Assembly (NCBI GenBank): GCA_015075625.1 | Contig: JABTTZ010000001.1 | Span: 1,178,001-1,242,000, forward strand | Direction: 5' to 3' | From: Anaerolineales bacterium | GTDB lineage: Bacteria; Chloroflexota; Anaerolineae; Aggregatilineales; UBA2796 | DNA length: 64,000 nucleotides | Part shown: positions 18,914 to 28,569 of the stretch, piece by piece | Layout: each line of letters starts with the position of its first letter | How positions within the stretch are numbered: position 1 is the stretch's first letter | Made by a program: the position numbers and the translations under genes | The notes under the pieces: generated by a model | What the model was told of the DNA's origin: nothing | The model's input: only the letters and a program-made list of their open reading frames with translations | Databases searched by the model: none

Positions 18914-19294
18914 ATGCCGCGAGTTCTCTACATCGAAGACCGCCCCGATAACCGCAGCCTTGTGAAGCGCGTCCTGATGGCTGAGGATATTGATATGCTA
19001 GAGGCGACCAACGCACCCGACGGAATCGCCCTTGCCCTCCGCGAAATGCCCGATTTGATTCTTATGGACATTAACATGCCTGGGATGGATGGCTACACAG
19101 CCACCGCCGAGATTCGCAGCTATGAGGAACTGACCGAAATTCCCATCGTCGCCCTCACTGCGAATGTCATGAAGGGGGATCGGGAGAAATCGTTGGATGC
19201 TGGCTGCGATGGGTATATTCCTAAACCCATTGATGTGGATCGTTTTCCCGGCGAGATTTTAAATTATATTCGTAAAGGGCGTTTAAAATCATGA
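18914..19294 (+). CDS. Single-domain response regulator (DivK-like) heading the GAF sensory cluster
   Basis: A 126-residue receiver domain with Glu8/Asp9, phospho-acceptor Asp52 (LILMDINMPGMDGY), Thr82 (VALTANV) and Lys104 (YIPKPIDV). There is no output domain. Its stop overlaps the start of the first GAF gene by 4 bp (ATGA, 19291-19294), indicating coupled translation. It is a reasonable phosphorylation target of the hybrid-less giant kinase at the end of the cluster, but this is inference from position. Confidence 0.93.
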   Translation: MPRVLYIEDRPDNRSLVKRVLMAEDIDMLEATNAPDGIALALREMPDLILMDINMPGMDGYTATAEIRSYEELTEIPIVALTANVMKGDREKSLDAGCDGYIPKPIDVDRFPGEILNYIRKGRLKS

Positions 19295-20955
19295 GCGACA
19301 CCCGCGATCTGCTAGACGATTTAACCACGTTGGCGCTCCAACTGAACCGCCAAGCCTTTGCTCAGCCCCCTGTGGAAGGCTGGTTGAATTCCTTTTTGGC
19401 AATGCTGTGCGAACGCTTGCGCACGTTGGCGGTACGCGGTGTGCAGGTTGTGCAAGTTATTGGCAACGCCATGCTCTCCGTTGCCGTTGCGGGGAATGTC
19501 CCCGCCGAAGCTGGCGAGCAAAGCATGATCGATGAATCTTCCCCGATCATGCCCGTTCTCAGAAACCGTCAGATTGGGACGATGCCTAATGCCCGCATTT
19601 ACCCCATCCTTGTTGGCAATGATCCACTCGGCGCCATTGTCGTGTACCTCAACCCCGATGCCGATCCCGTGACGCTGGATCGTGCCTTTACCCTCATTGG
19701 TGTTCAGCTTGGACCCGCCCTTCTCGGTCACCTCAAAATGCCCGGACCGCGTACTGGACGACTCATGCGCCAAATTGAGATGATGCGTTCGCTGTATGAA
19801 ATCACCCGTAATTTCAGCAGCGCCCTCGATAGCCCTGAAATTTTGAATCGGGCAGCTAAAAGCCTTGTCGAAACGCTCAAGATTGATCACGTTGGCATTG
19901 TCGCCTATAACTATGGGGAGACGATGGGGCAGGTGATTGCCGAATTTCCCGACAATGCCATTGTGGGTACGCGCATTCAGGGCAGCCACCCCATTCACGA
20001 ACGCTTGGTTGCCACCCGCGCTCCCGTGATCATTCCCAATGTGGATACCGCCACCGATTTGGGCGCAGAGCAGATGCTCTTGCAACAGTTGGGGATCAAA
20101 TCCATCGCGGTGATTCCGATGGTTGTCCAAAATGAGGTGATCGGCAGTGTGGGGCTGGATTCCTACTACGAATATCACGAATTCACCCCAGAGGAAATCG
20201 AAGCGGCTGCCGCTGTCACCTCGCAATTGGCAATCACCGCCCATAACGCCCACCTTTACGAAGAACTGAAGCGGCGGGCGCACCAGTTGGAGCGGATTAC
20301 CGAACTGGGACGGCAAGTGACCAGCACCTTTGACCAAGCACGCATTTTCCAGATTGCCAAAGAAGAAACACTCCGCCTGACTGATGCCGATATGGTTGTT
20401 GTGGCGCTTCGCAACCCCGATAGCCCCGTCCTCACTGTCCACCTGCTGCTGGATAGCGGACCCGTGACGGCAGATTTTCCCAATGATCGGGCGGCGCTCC
20501 GCTTTGTCTTTAGCACCGCCGAACCTTTCGTCATTGACGACATCAGCGGCTCGGACGACGCCGATTACCGCATGTTTTCCGGCGCAGGGATGCGGGCGCT
20601 GGCAACCGTCCCTCTCATCGCCGGGGGGCGCGTCGTCGGCGCGTTCGGCATCCTCCACCGCGAACCCGGACATTACATCGCCATTGATCTAGCGGTTTTG
20701 GAGCAAGTGGGAAACCAGCTTGCTATCGCCCTTGAAAACGCCCGCATGTACGCCCAAACCTCCCAACGGGCGGAGACCGAACGTCTCATGAACCGCCTCA
20801 GCAGCGGCTTTCAAAATCGGGGCGACCTGAATACGATCTTGTTGAACACCGTCCAAGAGATTGCCGAGGCGCTGAATGCGCGGCGGGCGCGTGTTCGGTT
20901 GGAACTACCAACCTCACCAGGGAGTGATCCGCTGCGCGATGGGGGACTTAAATGA
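19291..20955 (+). CDS. Soluble triple-GAF sensory protein without output domain
   Basis: A 554-residue cytoplasmic protein. GAF-like modules lie at about 10-150 (diverged), 175-320 (FSSALDSPEILNRAAKSLVE ... IAVIPMVVQNEVIGSVGLDSY) and 340-495 (VTSTFDQARIFQIAKEE ... ATVPLIAGGRVVGAFGILHR). Coiled linkers and a C-terminal half-GAF (MNRLSSGFQNRGDLNTILLNTVQEIAEAL) are also present. There is no kinase, cyclase or DNA-binding domain. It overlaps both neighbours by 4 bp. It may bind a ligand and modulate a partner kinase or scaffold. Confidence 0.85.
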   Translation: MSDTRDLLDDLTTLALQLNRQAFAQPPVEGWLNSFLAMLCERLRTLAVRGVQVVQVIGNAMLSVAVAGNVPAEAGEQSMIDESSPIMPVLRNRQIGTMPNARIYPILVGNDPLGAIVVYLNPDADPVTLDRAFTLIGVQLGPALLGHLKMPGPRTGRLMRQIEMMRSLYEITRNFSSALDSPEILNRAAKSLVETLKIDHVGIVAYNYGETMGQVIAEFPDNAIVGTRIQGSHPIHERLVATRAPVIIPNVDTATDLGAEQMLLQQLGIKSIAVIPMVVQNEVIGSVGLDSYYEYHEFTPEEIEAAAAVTSQLAITAHNAHLYEELKRRAHQLERITELGRQVTSTFDQARIFQIAKEETLRLTDADMVVVALRNPDSPVLTVHLLLDSGPVTADFPNDRAALRFVFSTAEPFVIDDISGSDDADYRMFSGAGMRALATVPLIAGGRVVGAFGILHREPGHYIAIDLAVLEQVGNQLAIALENARMYAQTSQRAETERLMNRLSSGFQNRGDLNTILLNTVQEIAEALNARRARVRLELPTSPGSDPLRDGGLK

Positions 20956-22682
20956 GCGCACCGTCTACCACACAAACACAAACTGCATCCGCCGTTACTG
21001 CATGGGCGGCGTTTCTGCGGCGTATCTTCCCCCTAACGCACTACACCACCCCGCTTGGGAGGCGTCGGGCGACAGGGACATACCTGATCGCTGGTATATT
21101 GTTCCTCACCCTGATTCTTGCTGCGGCGATTGCTTTCTTGCTGCATTTGCAAGAAGGCACACTCCTCAGCGCATCAGGGACGATAGTACGCGGGCTGCTC
21201 CTCTTAGGGGCAGCAACCAGCGGAGTGATCCTCACCTCACGCGGGCAGCAAGCATGGGGAGCGCTCACTCTCCTTTTGGCATGGCTCGTCCTCCTTTTAC
21301 CGTCTATGATGTTGGGGCAGTTTAGTGTGACGCTTGGCTTTGCCGCCATGCTCGTCGGCATCTCTTTTGCTGCGCTGCTCATCAGCGAAAGCGCTGTCTA
21401 TTTCAGCGCGGTCTATACTTTTGCCGCAGTTTTTCTGACCATCCTTTCGGCTGGTGCGCCACCTACCTTTACAACCCTGACCCAACCCTTCGCGCTCCTT
21501 TATGTGGTTGTTCCCATCCTAGCTCTTCATGGCGGGATCAACGCTGTGATCGCCCGCAGTCTGGCAACCATTAGCATAGAAACAAAAGCACAGGTGGAAC
21601 AGCACCACGTGCGCCTTTCTGCCGCAAGCGGGGCGTTGGCGCAGCAGCTTCTTGCCGCTCGCTTGGATTTAGGGGCGCTTCTGGAACGCACGGTAAAACT
21701 CGTTCGGGAATCTTTTGCGGATGTTTCCGAAGCGCAGCTTTTTTTAGTTGATAAAGATCGGCGTAACGCGACACTGGTTGCCACCACAAGCACCTTTGGA
21801 CGGGCGGGCTTGGGGCAAAAAGTGGGCGTGGGGAGCTTGAATGTCGTTGGGCGCGTGACGATCAGCGGGCAATCCGTCCTCGTCCGCGATAGTGTTGATG
21901 AACAGGCGTACCGGCGTTCCGGCTTGTTGGAGGGGTCGCGGGCAGGGTTGGTGCTTCCCTTGCGCGTTGGCAGTGATACCATCGGGGCGCTTGATTTGCA
22001 AAGCACCTCCCCCACCGCCTTTGCCAACGAGGATGTTGAACTCCTTGAAACCCTTGCCGCGCAGATCGCCGTTGCCATTGATAACGCGCTCCTGTTTGCC
22101 GATGCCCATGAAAAGGCAGCCGAAAACCAACGCCTTTACGAACAGGCGAATACCAGCCTTCAGACCATTGAGCGGCTGAATCAGGAATTGATGGGTGGCG
22201 CATGGACGGAATACTTGCGCGGGATTACCACCCTCCCCGCCTTTACCATCGATCCGAAATCGGGGCGGGTGGAAGATGCGGCAGAGCGTACCCCCACCAT
22301 GATTGAGGCGGGGCGGCGCAACCAAGTGATCATTCGCCCCGGTCAATCCGCCAAGACAATCACCCTTCCGATCAACGTTCGGGGGCAAGTGATCGGCACG
22401 ATGGAATTTGAACTTGCACCCGATTACAATGTATCCAGCGAACAAATGACCCTCCTCAAACAAGTTGTGGAGCGGCTCGGCTTAGCAGCGGAAAATATGC
22501 GTTTGTTGGAAGAAGCTCAGCGTATTGCCCAGCGTGAGGCAACGGTGAATGAAATTACCGCCCGGATGCAGGCAGCAACGAATGTTGAGGCAGTGGTGGC
22601 AACCGCCGCCCAAAGCCTTGCCGATGCCTTTCAAGCGCCCCGTGTGGCAATCCGCCTTGGCGCACCGGTAAAAAAGACCTAA
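20952..22682 (+). CDS. Six-TM GAF sensory protein, tandem paralogue 1
   Basis: A 576-residue protein. About six transmembrane helices occupy residues ~40-205, then a coiled coil (VEQHHVRLSAAS...), GAF-1 (~235-385, ending VEDVELLETLAAQIAVAIDNALLF), a helical linker with RLNQELMGGAWTEY, a second GAF-like half (TLPINVRGQVIGTMEFE) and a C-terminal unit ending AFQAPRVAIRLGAP. No output domain. It shares this complete layout with the next two genes, so the three look like tandem duplicates that have diverged. ATGA overlap with the preceding gene. Confidence 0.85.
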   Translation: MSAPSTTQTQTASAVTAWAAFLRRIFPLTHYTTPLGRRRATGTYLIAGILFLTLILAAAIAFLLHLQEGTLLSASGTIVRGLLLLGAATSGVILTSRGQQAWGALTLLLAWLVLLLPSMMLGQFSVTLGFAAMLVGISFAALLISESAVYFSAVYTFAAVFLTILSAGAPPTFTTLTQPFALLYVVVPILALHGGINAVIARSLATISIETKAQVEQHHVRLSAASGALAQQLLAARLDLGALLERTVKLVRESFADVSEAQLFLVDKDRRNATLVATTSTFGRAGLGQKVGVGSLNVVGRVTISGQSVLVRDSVDEQAYRRSGLLEGSRAGLVLPLRVGSDTIGALDLQSTSPTAFANEDVELLETLAAQIAVAIDNALLFADAHEKAAENQRLYEQANTSLQTIERLNQELMGGAWTEYLRGITTLPAFTIDPKSGRVEDAAERTPTMIEAGRRNQVIIRPGQSAKTITLPINVRGQVIGTMEFELAPDYNVSSEQMTLLKQVVERLGLAAENMRLLEEAQRIAQREATVNEITARMQAATNVEAVVATAAQSLADAFQAPRVAIRLGAPVKKT

Positions 22683-22774
22683 ATTCGTCTTTCTAGAGGT
22701 TTTCTAGGGATGCTCTCTAGGGCGTCCGCCAGCAGGTAGAATTTGATGAGGGCGGCACAAGGGACAGGGACACA

Positions 22775-24523
22775 ATGCAATCCTTATTGACCGATGTATT
22801 CACCATTTTATTTGTCCCCCGTTTCCGTTACAGCGGCGGAATTGCCCAACTTCGCGCTCGGATCACGCTCATCTTCACTGTGCTGCTCTCCAGTGCGGGG
22901 TTAATCGCTATCATCGGCGTTGCCGTTGGTGCAGCACAGGTGCAAACCATTGAGACGATCATCGCCCTCATTACGGTGGGCGTTTTGCTCAATATTGTTC
23001 TGATTGCCCTCATTCATAGTGGGCAAGCATTCCTCGCCTGCCTCGCTCAATTCGCCTTTATGAATGTTTTTGCTTTAACGCTCTTCGGTACATATGGCAT
23101 TGATTACGGATCGCTGCTCCCTGCCGCTGTGATCATCCTCTATGCGGGCGTGCTTGGCACGGCATGGTCGCCGGCGCTGATGACCGTCATCTATGGTGGT
23201 GTCACCATCATTGCCCATCTCTTGCAAGTACGTGGCATCATCGTCTCACCTACCGTCACCGTTCACGCCGATCAACACACCTTACGGCTGGTCAGTTCTG
23301 TCGGCTTACTCAGTGTGATGGGTATCCTCAGCACCTTATTCGCCTATGAACTACGGCGTGGTTTTAGCGCTGGCGGGCGAACGCTCACCCAACTGCGTGC
23401 TATTGCCGAGGTTGCGAAAAACACCGCCGAGGCAACGACCCTCGGTGATCTCCTCCAACGAACAGTAGATTACATTCGGGATCGCTTTGGCTTTTTCCAT
23501 GTCCAGGTGTTCCTTCTGGATAACGAGCGCCGCTATGCCAACCTTGCTGCCAGTACGGGCGATCTTGGCGAACAACTCATGCAGCGTGGCTACCGTTTGG
23601 CAATGGGTTCACAAAGCATGGTGGGGCGGGCGCTGATCAGCGGTGAGCCGATCATCACGGGCAGTTATGAGGATGATAGTCTCGGACGCAGTAACGAACT
23701 CCTGCGCGAAATGCGCTCTGAGTTGGTCTTGCCCCTCATTGTAGGCGAGGCGGTTATTGGGGCATTGGATATTCAAAGCGCCCGCGCCAACGCCTTCAGC
23801 AATGACGAAGTGAACACCCTGAAAGTCCTTGCCACACAGGTTGCCCTCATCGTCTATAACGGGAAGCAGTTGGAAGAAGCCCGTCTTCAACTCAACGAAA
23901 CGCGCCGCCTCCTTTTGGAAACAGAGGTAAGCCTGCGTGATACACAGCGCCTGAACCAGCGCTTGACGGGTGAGGCATGGGAGGGATATCTCAAACTGCG
24001 CAATGCCGCTATCATCGGCTACACCCTTTCCGATACCCGCCTCACCCGTGATACCAGCTGGACACCCGGCTTGGAACAAGCGGCGGGGAAACGCCGTCCC
24101 GTTTTGACCCCCCTCACCACCGAAAGCGGACAGCAGCGGCAGCTTATCGCCGTTCCCATTGAACTACGCGGGCGCACCATTGGCGCTATCGAAGTAGAAA
24201 TGGATGGCACCATCCGCCAAGCAGAAATGCTCGATGTCTTGCAATCAGTCTCTCAGCGCCTTGCCCTCAGCGTCGATAACGCACGTCTCTTTGAACAGGC
24301 GCAGGAACTTGCCCAACGAGAATTGGAAGTGAACGCCATTTCCAGCCGCTTGCAAGGCATTGGCGATATTGATGAGTTGGCGAAAATCACCCTTCAAGAA
24401 CTAGGGCGGGCGCTTGGGGCGGCACATGCTGTCATTCGCTTGGGCGCACCGGGGGCAATTGCCAATGGCAGCACCGAGGCACTGCCTATCCCACCAAGTA
24501 CCTCTACGGAAGGGGAAATTTAA
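22775..24523 (+). CDS. Six-TM GAF sensory protein, tandem paralogue 2
   Basis: A 582-residue protein with six predicted TM helices (~20-205). GAF-1 follows (~225-370; RDRFGFFHVQVFLLDNERRYANLAASTGD-type start), then the linker motif RLNQRLTGEAWEGY, a second GAF-like half (VPIELRGRTIGAIEVE) and the C-terminal unit ending AHAVIRLGAPG. No output domain. It is 92 bp after the previous gene and 3 bp before the next. The function is presumably ligand or redox sensing at the membrane; the ligand is unknown. Confidence 0.85.
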   Translation: MQSLLTDVFTILFVPRFRYSGGIAQLRARITLIFTVLLSSAGLIAIIGVAVGAAQVQTIETIIALITVGVLLNIVLIALIHSGQAFLACLAQFAFMNVFALTLFGTYGIDYGSLLPAAVIILYAGVLGTAWSPALMTVIYGGVTIIAHLLQVRGIIVSPTVTVHADQHTLRLVSSVGLLSVMGILSTLFAYELRRGFSAGGRTLTQLRAIAEVAKNTAEATTLGDLLQRTVDYIRDRFGFFHVQVFLLDNERRYANLAASTGDLGEQLMQRGYRLAMGSQSMVGRALISGEPIITGSYEDDSLGRSNELLREMRSELVLPLIVGEAVIGALDIQSARANAFSNDEVNTLKVLATQVALIVYNGKQLEEARLQLNETRRLLLETEVSLRDTQRLNQRLTGEAWEGYLKLRNAAIIGYTLSDTRLTRDTSWTPGLEQAAGKRRPVLTPLTTESGQQRQLIAVPIELRGRTIGAIEVEMDGTIRQAEMLDVLQSVSQRLALSVDNARLFEQAQELAQRELEVNAISSRLQGIGDIDELAKITLQELGRALGAAHAVIRLGAPGAIANGSTEALPIPPSTSTEGEI

Positions 24524-24526
24524 CCC

Positions 24527-26227
24527 ATGACTACCACCACCCCTCCCACTCGTTTGGGGTCTCGCTATAACCTGACGCGCTTTTACACCAACCCGCTTGA
24601 CCTTCAACAGGCACGGGCGCTGCGGGCGATCATCATTGGGCTGCTGATTTTTGTCTCGCTCAGTTCGTCATCTGTTTTGGAGCAAGACAAAACAGATATT
24701 CTCTATTTCACAAATGTCCCTATTGCCCTCACGATTATTCCCTATCTGGTCATTATCCTCGCCTTCTTTGCGGGCATGGGCTTCACCATTTTTAGCCTCT
24801 ACCGCCGCGTGCTGCTCAGCGCAAAAATCCTTTTTTTGGCGACGACTATTTTTTACACAGTGGCGAATTATGTCCTCACCGAACCAGCCTCTGTCAGCTT
24901 GATCACGCTTCTCATTGCACCGGTAGCAGCGGGTGTCCTTTTGGAACGGCGCGGCGTGATCACGACAACCTTGATTATGAGCGGCTTGCTCACCATCATT
25001 GTGATTCTTCACCAGGTTGGCGTTCTCGCTATTGAGGCGGAGATTACCGGCACGAGTTTTGATGCGGTTATCTTTGGCATTCCGGTCATGCTCTTGCTCG
25101 TCGTTTTGGCGGCAGCCTTTTCCGGTGGGCAGCGCGTCCTACTCCAACGCAATATTTCCCTTGCTAACGAGTTGACCGGGCTGACTGAAATCGTCAAGAT
25201 GATTGGGGCGGGCATCTCTCAAGAGGACTTGCTCACCTACACCGTTGAGATGACCCGCGATCAATTTGGCTTTTACCATGTCCAAATTTTCCTTGTCGAG
25301 GAAAAATCAGGCGTCGTTATTCTCGTTAGTGGGACGGGCGCACGTATCGAAGGCAGTTCCTTACGGCGGCGCATCATCCCCGATGATCCGTCGATCATCA
25401 ATACCGTCATTGCCGAAGGCAAAACACGGCTCATCACCCTGAACGATCCTGACATGCAGCGCACTGAATTCTTACCCTCCACCCGCGCCGAACTCCTGAT
25501 TCCCCTCGCCTACAAAGGGCAGGTTGTTGGCGTTTTGGATATTCAGAGCATCCAAAGCGATGCCTTTTCTCCCCGTGATGTGGAGGCGCTTGAATCAATT
25601 GCCTTGCAGGTTGCTGGCGTCGTCCACACCAACCGCCTTACCGATGCTTTTAGCCAAATCCTTGATGAGCGCTCAGCGTTGGTCGATCAGCTTCGGAAAA
25701 TGCGCCAAGACAACCAACAACTGGCACAAGAGGCAGGTGGGCAGGCGTGGGGGATTTACCTTGAAAACCGTTTCGGGCGGCAGGTTGGCTATGAATTTAG
25801 GGATGGCTCAATCATCCCCTCGCCCAATGTGGCACTCAGCCTTCCCGACCTAACCACACCCCGCCTTGTCCACATGGACAATGATCCCGTGCTGCTTGTC
25901 CCCATTACTTCGCGGGGGCAGCCGCTTGGCTTTATGGAATTTCGTGGCAAAGATAAAGAAGCATGGGATGAACGGAGTCTTGATTTGGCGAAGGCGATTG
26001 CCCAACGGGTGGCGCTCTCGCTGGATAACCTTCGTCTCTTTGAACGCGCCCAACTCGCCGTCACCCGTGAACAAATCGCCAACCAAATCGCCACTATTTT
26101 GCAATCGAAAAATGACGTTGATTCGCTCGTCACCGCCGCTACCGAAACCTTCCAACAAGCGCTCGGTGCCACCCGTGCCAGCGTTCGCTTGGGCGTTTTC
26201 GATACGCTTGATGAGGGGAAAGGGTAG
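24527..26227 (+). CDS. Six-TM GAF sensory protein, tandem paralogue 3
   Basis: A 566-residue protein with about six TM helices (~22-205) followed by GAF-1 (~215-370; FGFYHVQIFLVEE ... LIPLAYKGQVVGVLDIQS). The linker motif is here QLAQEAGGQAWGIY. A second GAF-like half (LVPITSRGQPLGFMEF) and the terminal unit ending GATRASVRLGVF follow. No output domain. It lies 3 bp after the preceding stop and 6 bp before the next ATG, so almost certainly in the same operon. Confidence 0.85.
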   Translation: MTTTTPPTRLGSRYNLTRFYTNPLDLQQARALRAIIIGLLIFVSLSSSSVLEQDKTDILYFTNVPIALTIIPYLVIILAFFAGMGFTIFSLYRRVLLSAKILFLATTIFYTVANYVLTEPASVSLITLLIAPVAAGVLLERRGVITTTLIMSGLLTIIVILHQVGVLAIEAEITGTSFDAVIFGIPVMLLLVVLAAAFSGGQRVLLQRNISLANELTGLTEIVKMIGAGISQEDLLTYTVEMTRDQFGFYHVQIFLVEEKSGVVILVSGTGARIEGSSLRRRIIPDDPSIINTVIAEGKTRLITLNDPDMQRTEFLPSTRAELLIPLAYKGQVVGVLDIQSIQSDAFSPRDVEALESIALQVAGVVHTNRLTDAFSQILDERSALVDQLRKMRQDNQQLAQEAGGQAWGIYLENRFGRQVGYEFRDGSIIPSPNVALSLPDLTTPRLVHMDNDPVLLVPITSRGQPLGFMEFRGKDKEAWDERSLDLAKAIAQRVALSLDNLRLFERAQLAVTREQIANQIATILQSKNDVDSLVTAATETFQQALGATRASVRLGVFDTLDEGKG

Positions 26228-26233
26228 GGTGCC

Positions 26234-28441
26234 ATGCTTCGTATTATTGCCTCGCTACCACTCCGCCTGAAGATTTTCTTGGGGTTGATTCTTGCCTCAA
26301 TTGCGGTGATCCTCCCTGCCAGCTATTCGGCAAACGAATACCGCCGTGCCGTCCAGCCAATCTCTGGGATACTCACACAGTCCCTCGCCAACCAACGCTC
26401 AGATTTGATGACTACTATTGCCACAAGCTCACAGCTTGCCCTGCGCACGCTTGCCAACGATCCGCTCCTCATCTTTTCCATCAATGGTTTTGCCGTCGCG
26501 CAGCAGTCTTCTGAATTCCAAATCAAGGGCATGTTTCAGCGCATTTTGAACGCTGATCCTAGCATTCGGCAAATGCGCTTTCTCAATACCTTTGGGCGGG
26601 CGTTGGTGTCTGTTCCTAGCACAAGCGATGAGTCCGATATTGAATTTCCTGTCATTAATGATTATCTCCGCCCCTCGGCAGCAACCTCTGGTCGCCTTTA
26701 TGTCGGTCCGCTGCGGGGAACAGATGCCCCCGAACTGACCTATGCCATTGCCGTGCGGGGGCAGGAAACCTCTCTGGGCTATCTCGTCATGCGCATTGAT
26801 CCATCGGGGAGTGCTGACCCACTCTTGCCCAGCCTATATTCCAGCTTGCGCCCGCAAATACTAGAGACGGGGACGATCATTTTCTACCTTCTCCGCTCAG
26901 ATGGCACAGTAGAATCGCCCTTTGCCGAGATCATCGGCTCGGCGTCGGATGCTGCACAGCGGGCGCGAACGCTGCTTGCCGGCGAGACAAGCAGCGCCCG
27001 TGAATATGTCAGCCCCATCATCAACCGTTCGGTGACTGGCTACATCATCCCGCTCACAGCGCTCAACCGAACGCTTGTTGCCGAGGCACAGTTGATCCGC
27101 CTCGGCGTTGAAGAAGATACTGGGCGCTTTTTGCTGACGCTTGGGGTGTTGGTCATTGGCAGTTTGCTCCTTCTCATCTTTGTTGGCGGTTTCTTTGAGA
27201 CGTTGGTTATTCAGCCCATGAAGCGCTTGCTCGCCATGAGCTTTCGGGCAGCGCGTGGCGAACGGATTACCATTCCCACAAATGCTCCCACCGATGAAGT
27301 GGGATCGGTCATGCGCTCGATTGGTGCTCTAACAACGCTTGCTCGCCAAGACATTACCGCCCTTGAAGCGCGTGTGGAAGAACGAACTCGTGATATTCAG
27401 GCAACCCGTGATATTGGGGCAATCCTCTCCAACATTCGTGATGTGGACACCATTTTACGGCGCGTGGTTGATCTGATTCGAGAGCGCTTTGAAAGCATTT
27501 ACCACGCCCAAGTCTTTCTGGTTGACCCCACCCGCCAATGGGCGGTGCTGCGTGCCTCAACGGGCGAACCGGGAAAGATGCTCCTCGAACGCGGTCACCG
27601 CCTTGCCGTTGGTAGTGTCAGCGTCATTGGACGGACAACCTCCGAGGCACAGCCGACCATTGCCCGTGACACCTCGCGGGACGCCGTTCACCGGATGAAC
27701 GAACTGCTCCCCGAAACACGGGCAGAGTTGGCGCTCCCTCTTCGTGCTGCCGAAGGGGTGATTGGGGCGCTTGATCTTCAGAGCAAGCGCGTAGACGTGT
27801 TTTCCGACCAAGACATTGTGCTGTTCCAGAGCATCGCTGATCAACTCACCATTGCCCTGACGAACGCCCAGTTGTTCCAAGAATCGCAAACGCGCTTGAT
27901 AGAAATTGAGCAGTTGAACCGCCGTCTGCTTGGCGAGGCATGGCGGGGCTATGCCAACACCCGCCAACGGGCGGTGGGCGGCGGCAATCAGATTGTCCCG
28001 AAAGAAGAAGCGTGGTCGGATATTCAACGGCAGGCGGTGGAGACGAAAACACTTGTAGAGCGTCTCATTGGGGATAACATGACCTTTGCCGTGCCTGTCA
28101 TGCTCCGCGATCAGGTTTTTGGGGCGGTAGAATGGACAGTGCCACAGATCAGCTATAATGAAAACACGCGGCTTTTGGCGTGGGAACTTGCTGGACGTTT
28201 GGCAGTGAGCGCCGATAACGCCCGCCTTTTGGAACAATCGCAGCGCTTTGCCGCCCGTGAGCGCATGGTCAGCGATATTACGAACAAGCTCGTCCAGCAG
28301 GCGAATGTTGAGGCTGTGTTACAAACAGCAATCCGCGAGTTAGGGGTGGCGCTGCGCGTCCCACAGGCATCCATCCGCTTGGCGACGACGACAGCCGTTT
28401 CTGAAAGCGCCGAACCAGAAACGCCCACCGCCAGCGATTAA
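26234..28441 (+). CDS. Cache-like/HAMP/GAF membrane sensor without kinase domain
   Basis: A 735-residue protein. TM1 (~11-30), a ~265-residue extracytoplasmic sensor of Cache-like layout, TM2 (~298-325), HAMP (~326-378; PMKRLLAMSFRAARGE), GAF-1 (~395-545; YHAQVFLVDPTRQWAVLRAS), linker motif QLNRRLLGEAWRGY, a second GAF-like half (AVPVMLRDQVFGAVEW) and a terminal unit ending VPQASIRLATT. The architecture matches the first third of the next, giant kinase, but stops before any catalytic domain. It may be a decoy or co-receptor for that kinase. Confidence 0.85.
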   Translation: MLRIIASLPLRLKIFLGLILASIAVILPASYSANEYRRAVQPISGILTQSLANQRSDLMTTIATSSQLALRTLANDPLLIFSINGFAVAQQSSEFQIKGMFQRILNADPSIRQMRFLNTFGRALVSVPSTSDESDIEFPVINDYLRPSAATSGRLYVGPLRGTDAPELTYAIAVRGQETSLGYLVMRIDPSGSADPLLPSLYSSLRPQILETGTIIFYLLRSDGTVESPFAEIIGSASDAAQRARTLLAGETSSAREYVSPIINRSVTGYIIPLTALNRTLVAEAQLIRLGVEEDTGRFLLTLGVLVIGSLLLLIFVGGFFETLVIQPMKRLLAMSFRAARGERITIPTNAPTDEVGSVMRSIGALTTLARQDITALEARVEERTRDIQATRDIGAILSNIRDVDTILRRVVDLIRERFESIYHAQVFLVDPTRQWAVLRASTGEPGKMLLERGHRLAVGSVSVIGRTTSEAQPTIARDTSRDAVHRMNELLPETRAELALPLRAAEGVIGALDLQSKRVDVFSDQDIVLFQSIADQLTIALTNAQLFQESQTRLIEIEQLNRRLLGEAWRGYANTRQRAVGGGNQIVPKEEAWSDIQRQAVETKTLVERLIGDNMTFAVPVMLRDQVFGAVEWTVPQISYNENTRLLAWELAGRLAVSADNARLLEQSQRFAARERMVSDITNKLVQQANVEAVLQTAIRELGVALRVPQASIRLATTTAVSESAEPETPTASD

Positions 28442-28569
28442 GTACAGCATGGAAACTCCCCCCTTTAAGTCATGGAGAGGGGATGCTGTTCATTAAACGC
28501 CGTTAAGTTAATGGTGTAAAGTAGGCAACCCAACGTTATGGCAGCCCGTATCGGTTGAGGAGCGCGATC

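Noticed and set aside
20876-21325. 149-codon + strand frame overlapping the GAF genes
   Set aside because: It lies out of frame across the well-supported GAF genes, lacks a ribosome-binding site and shows no domain.
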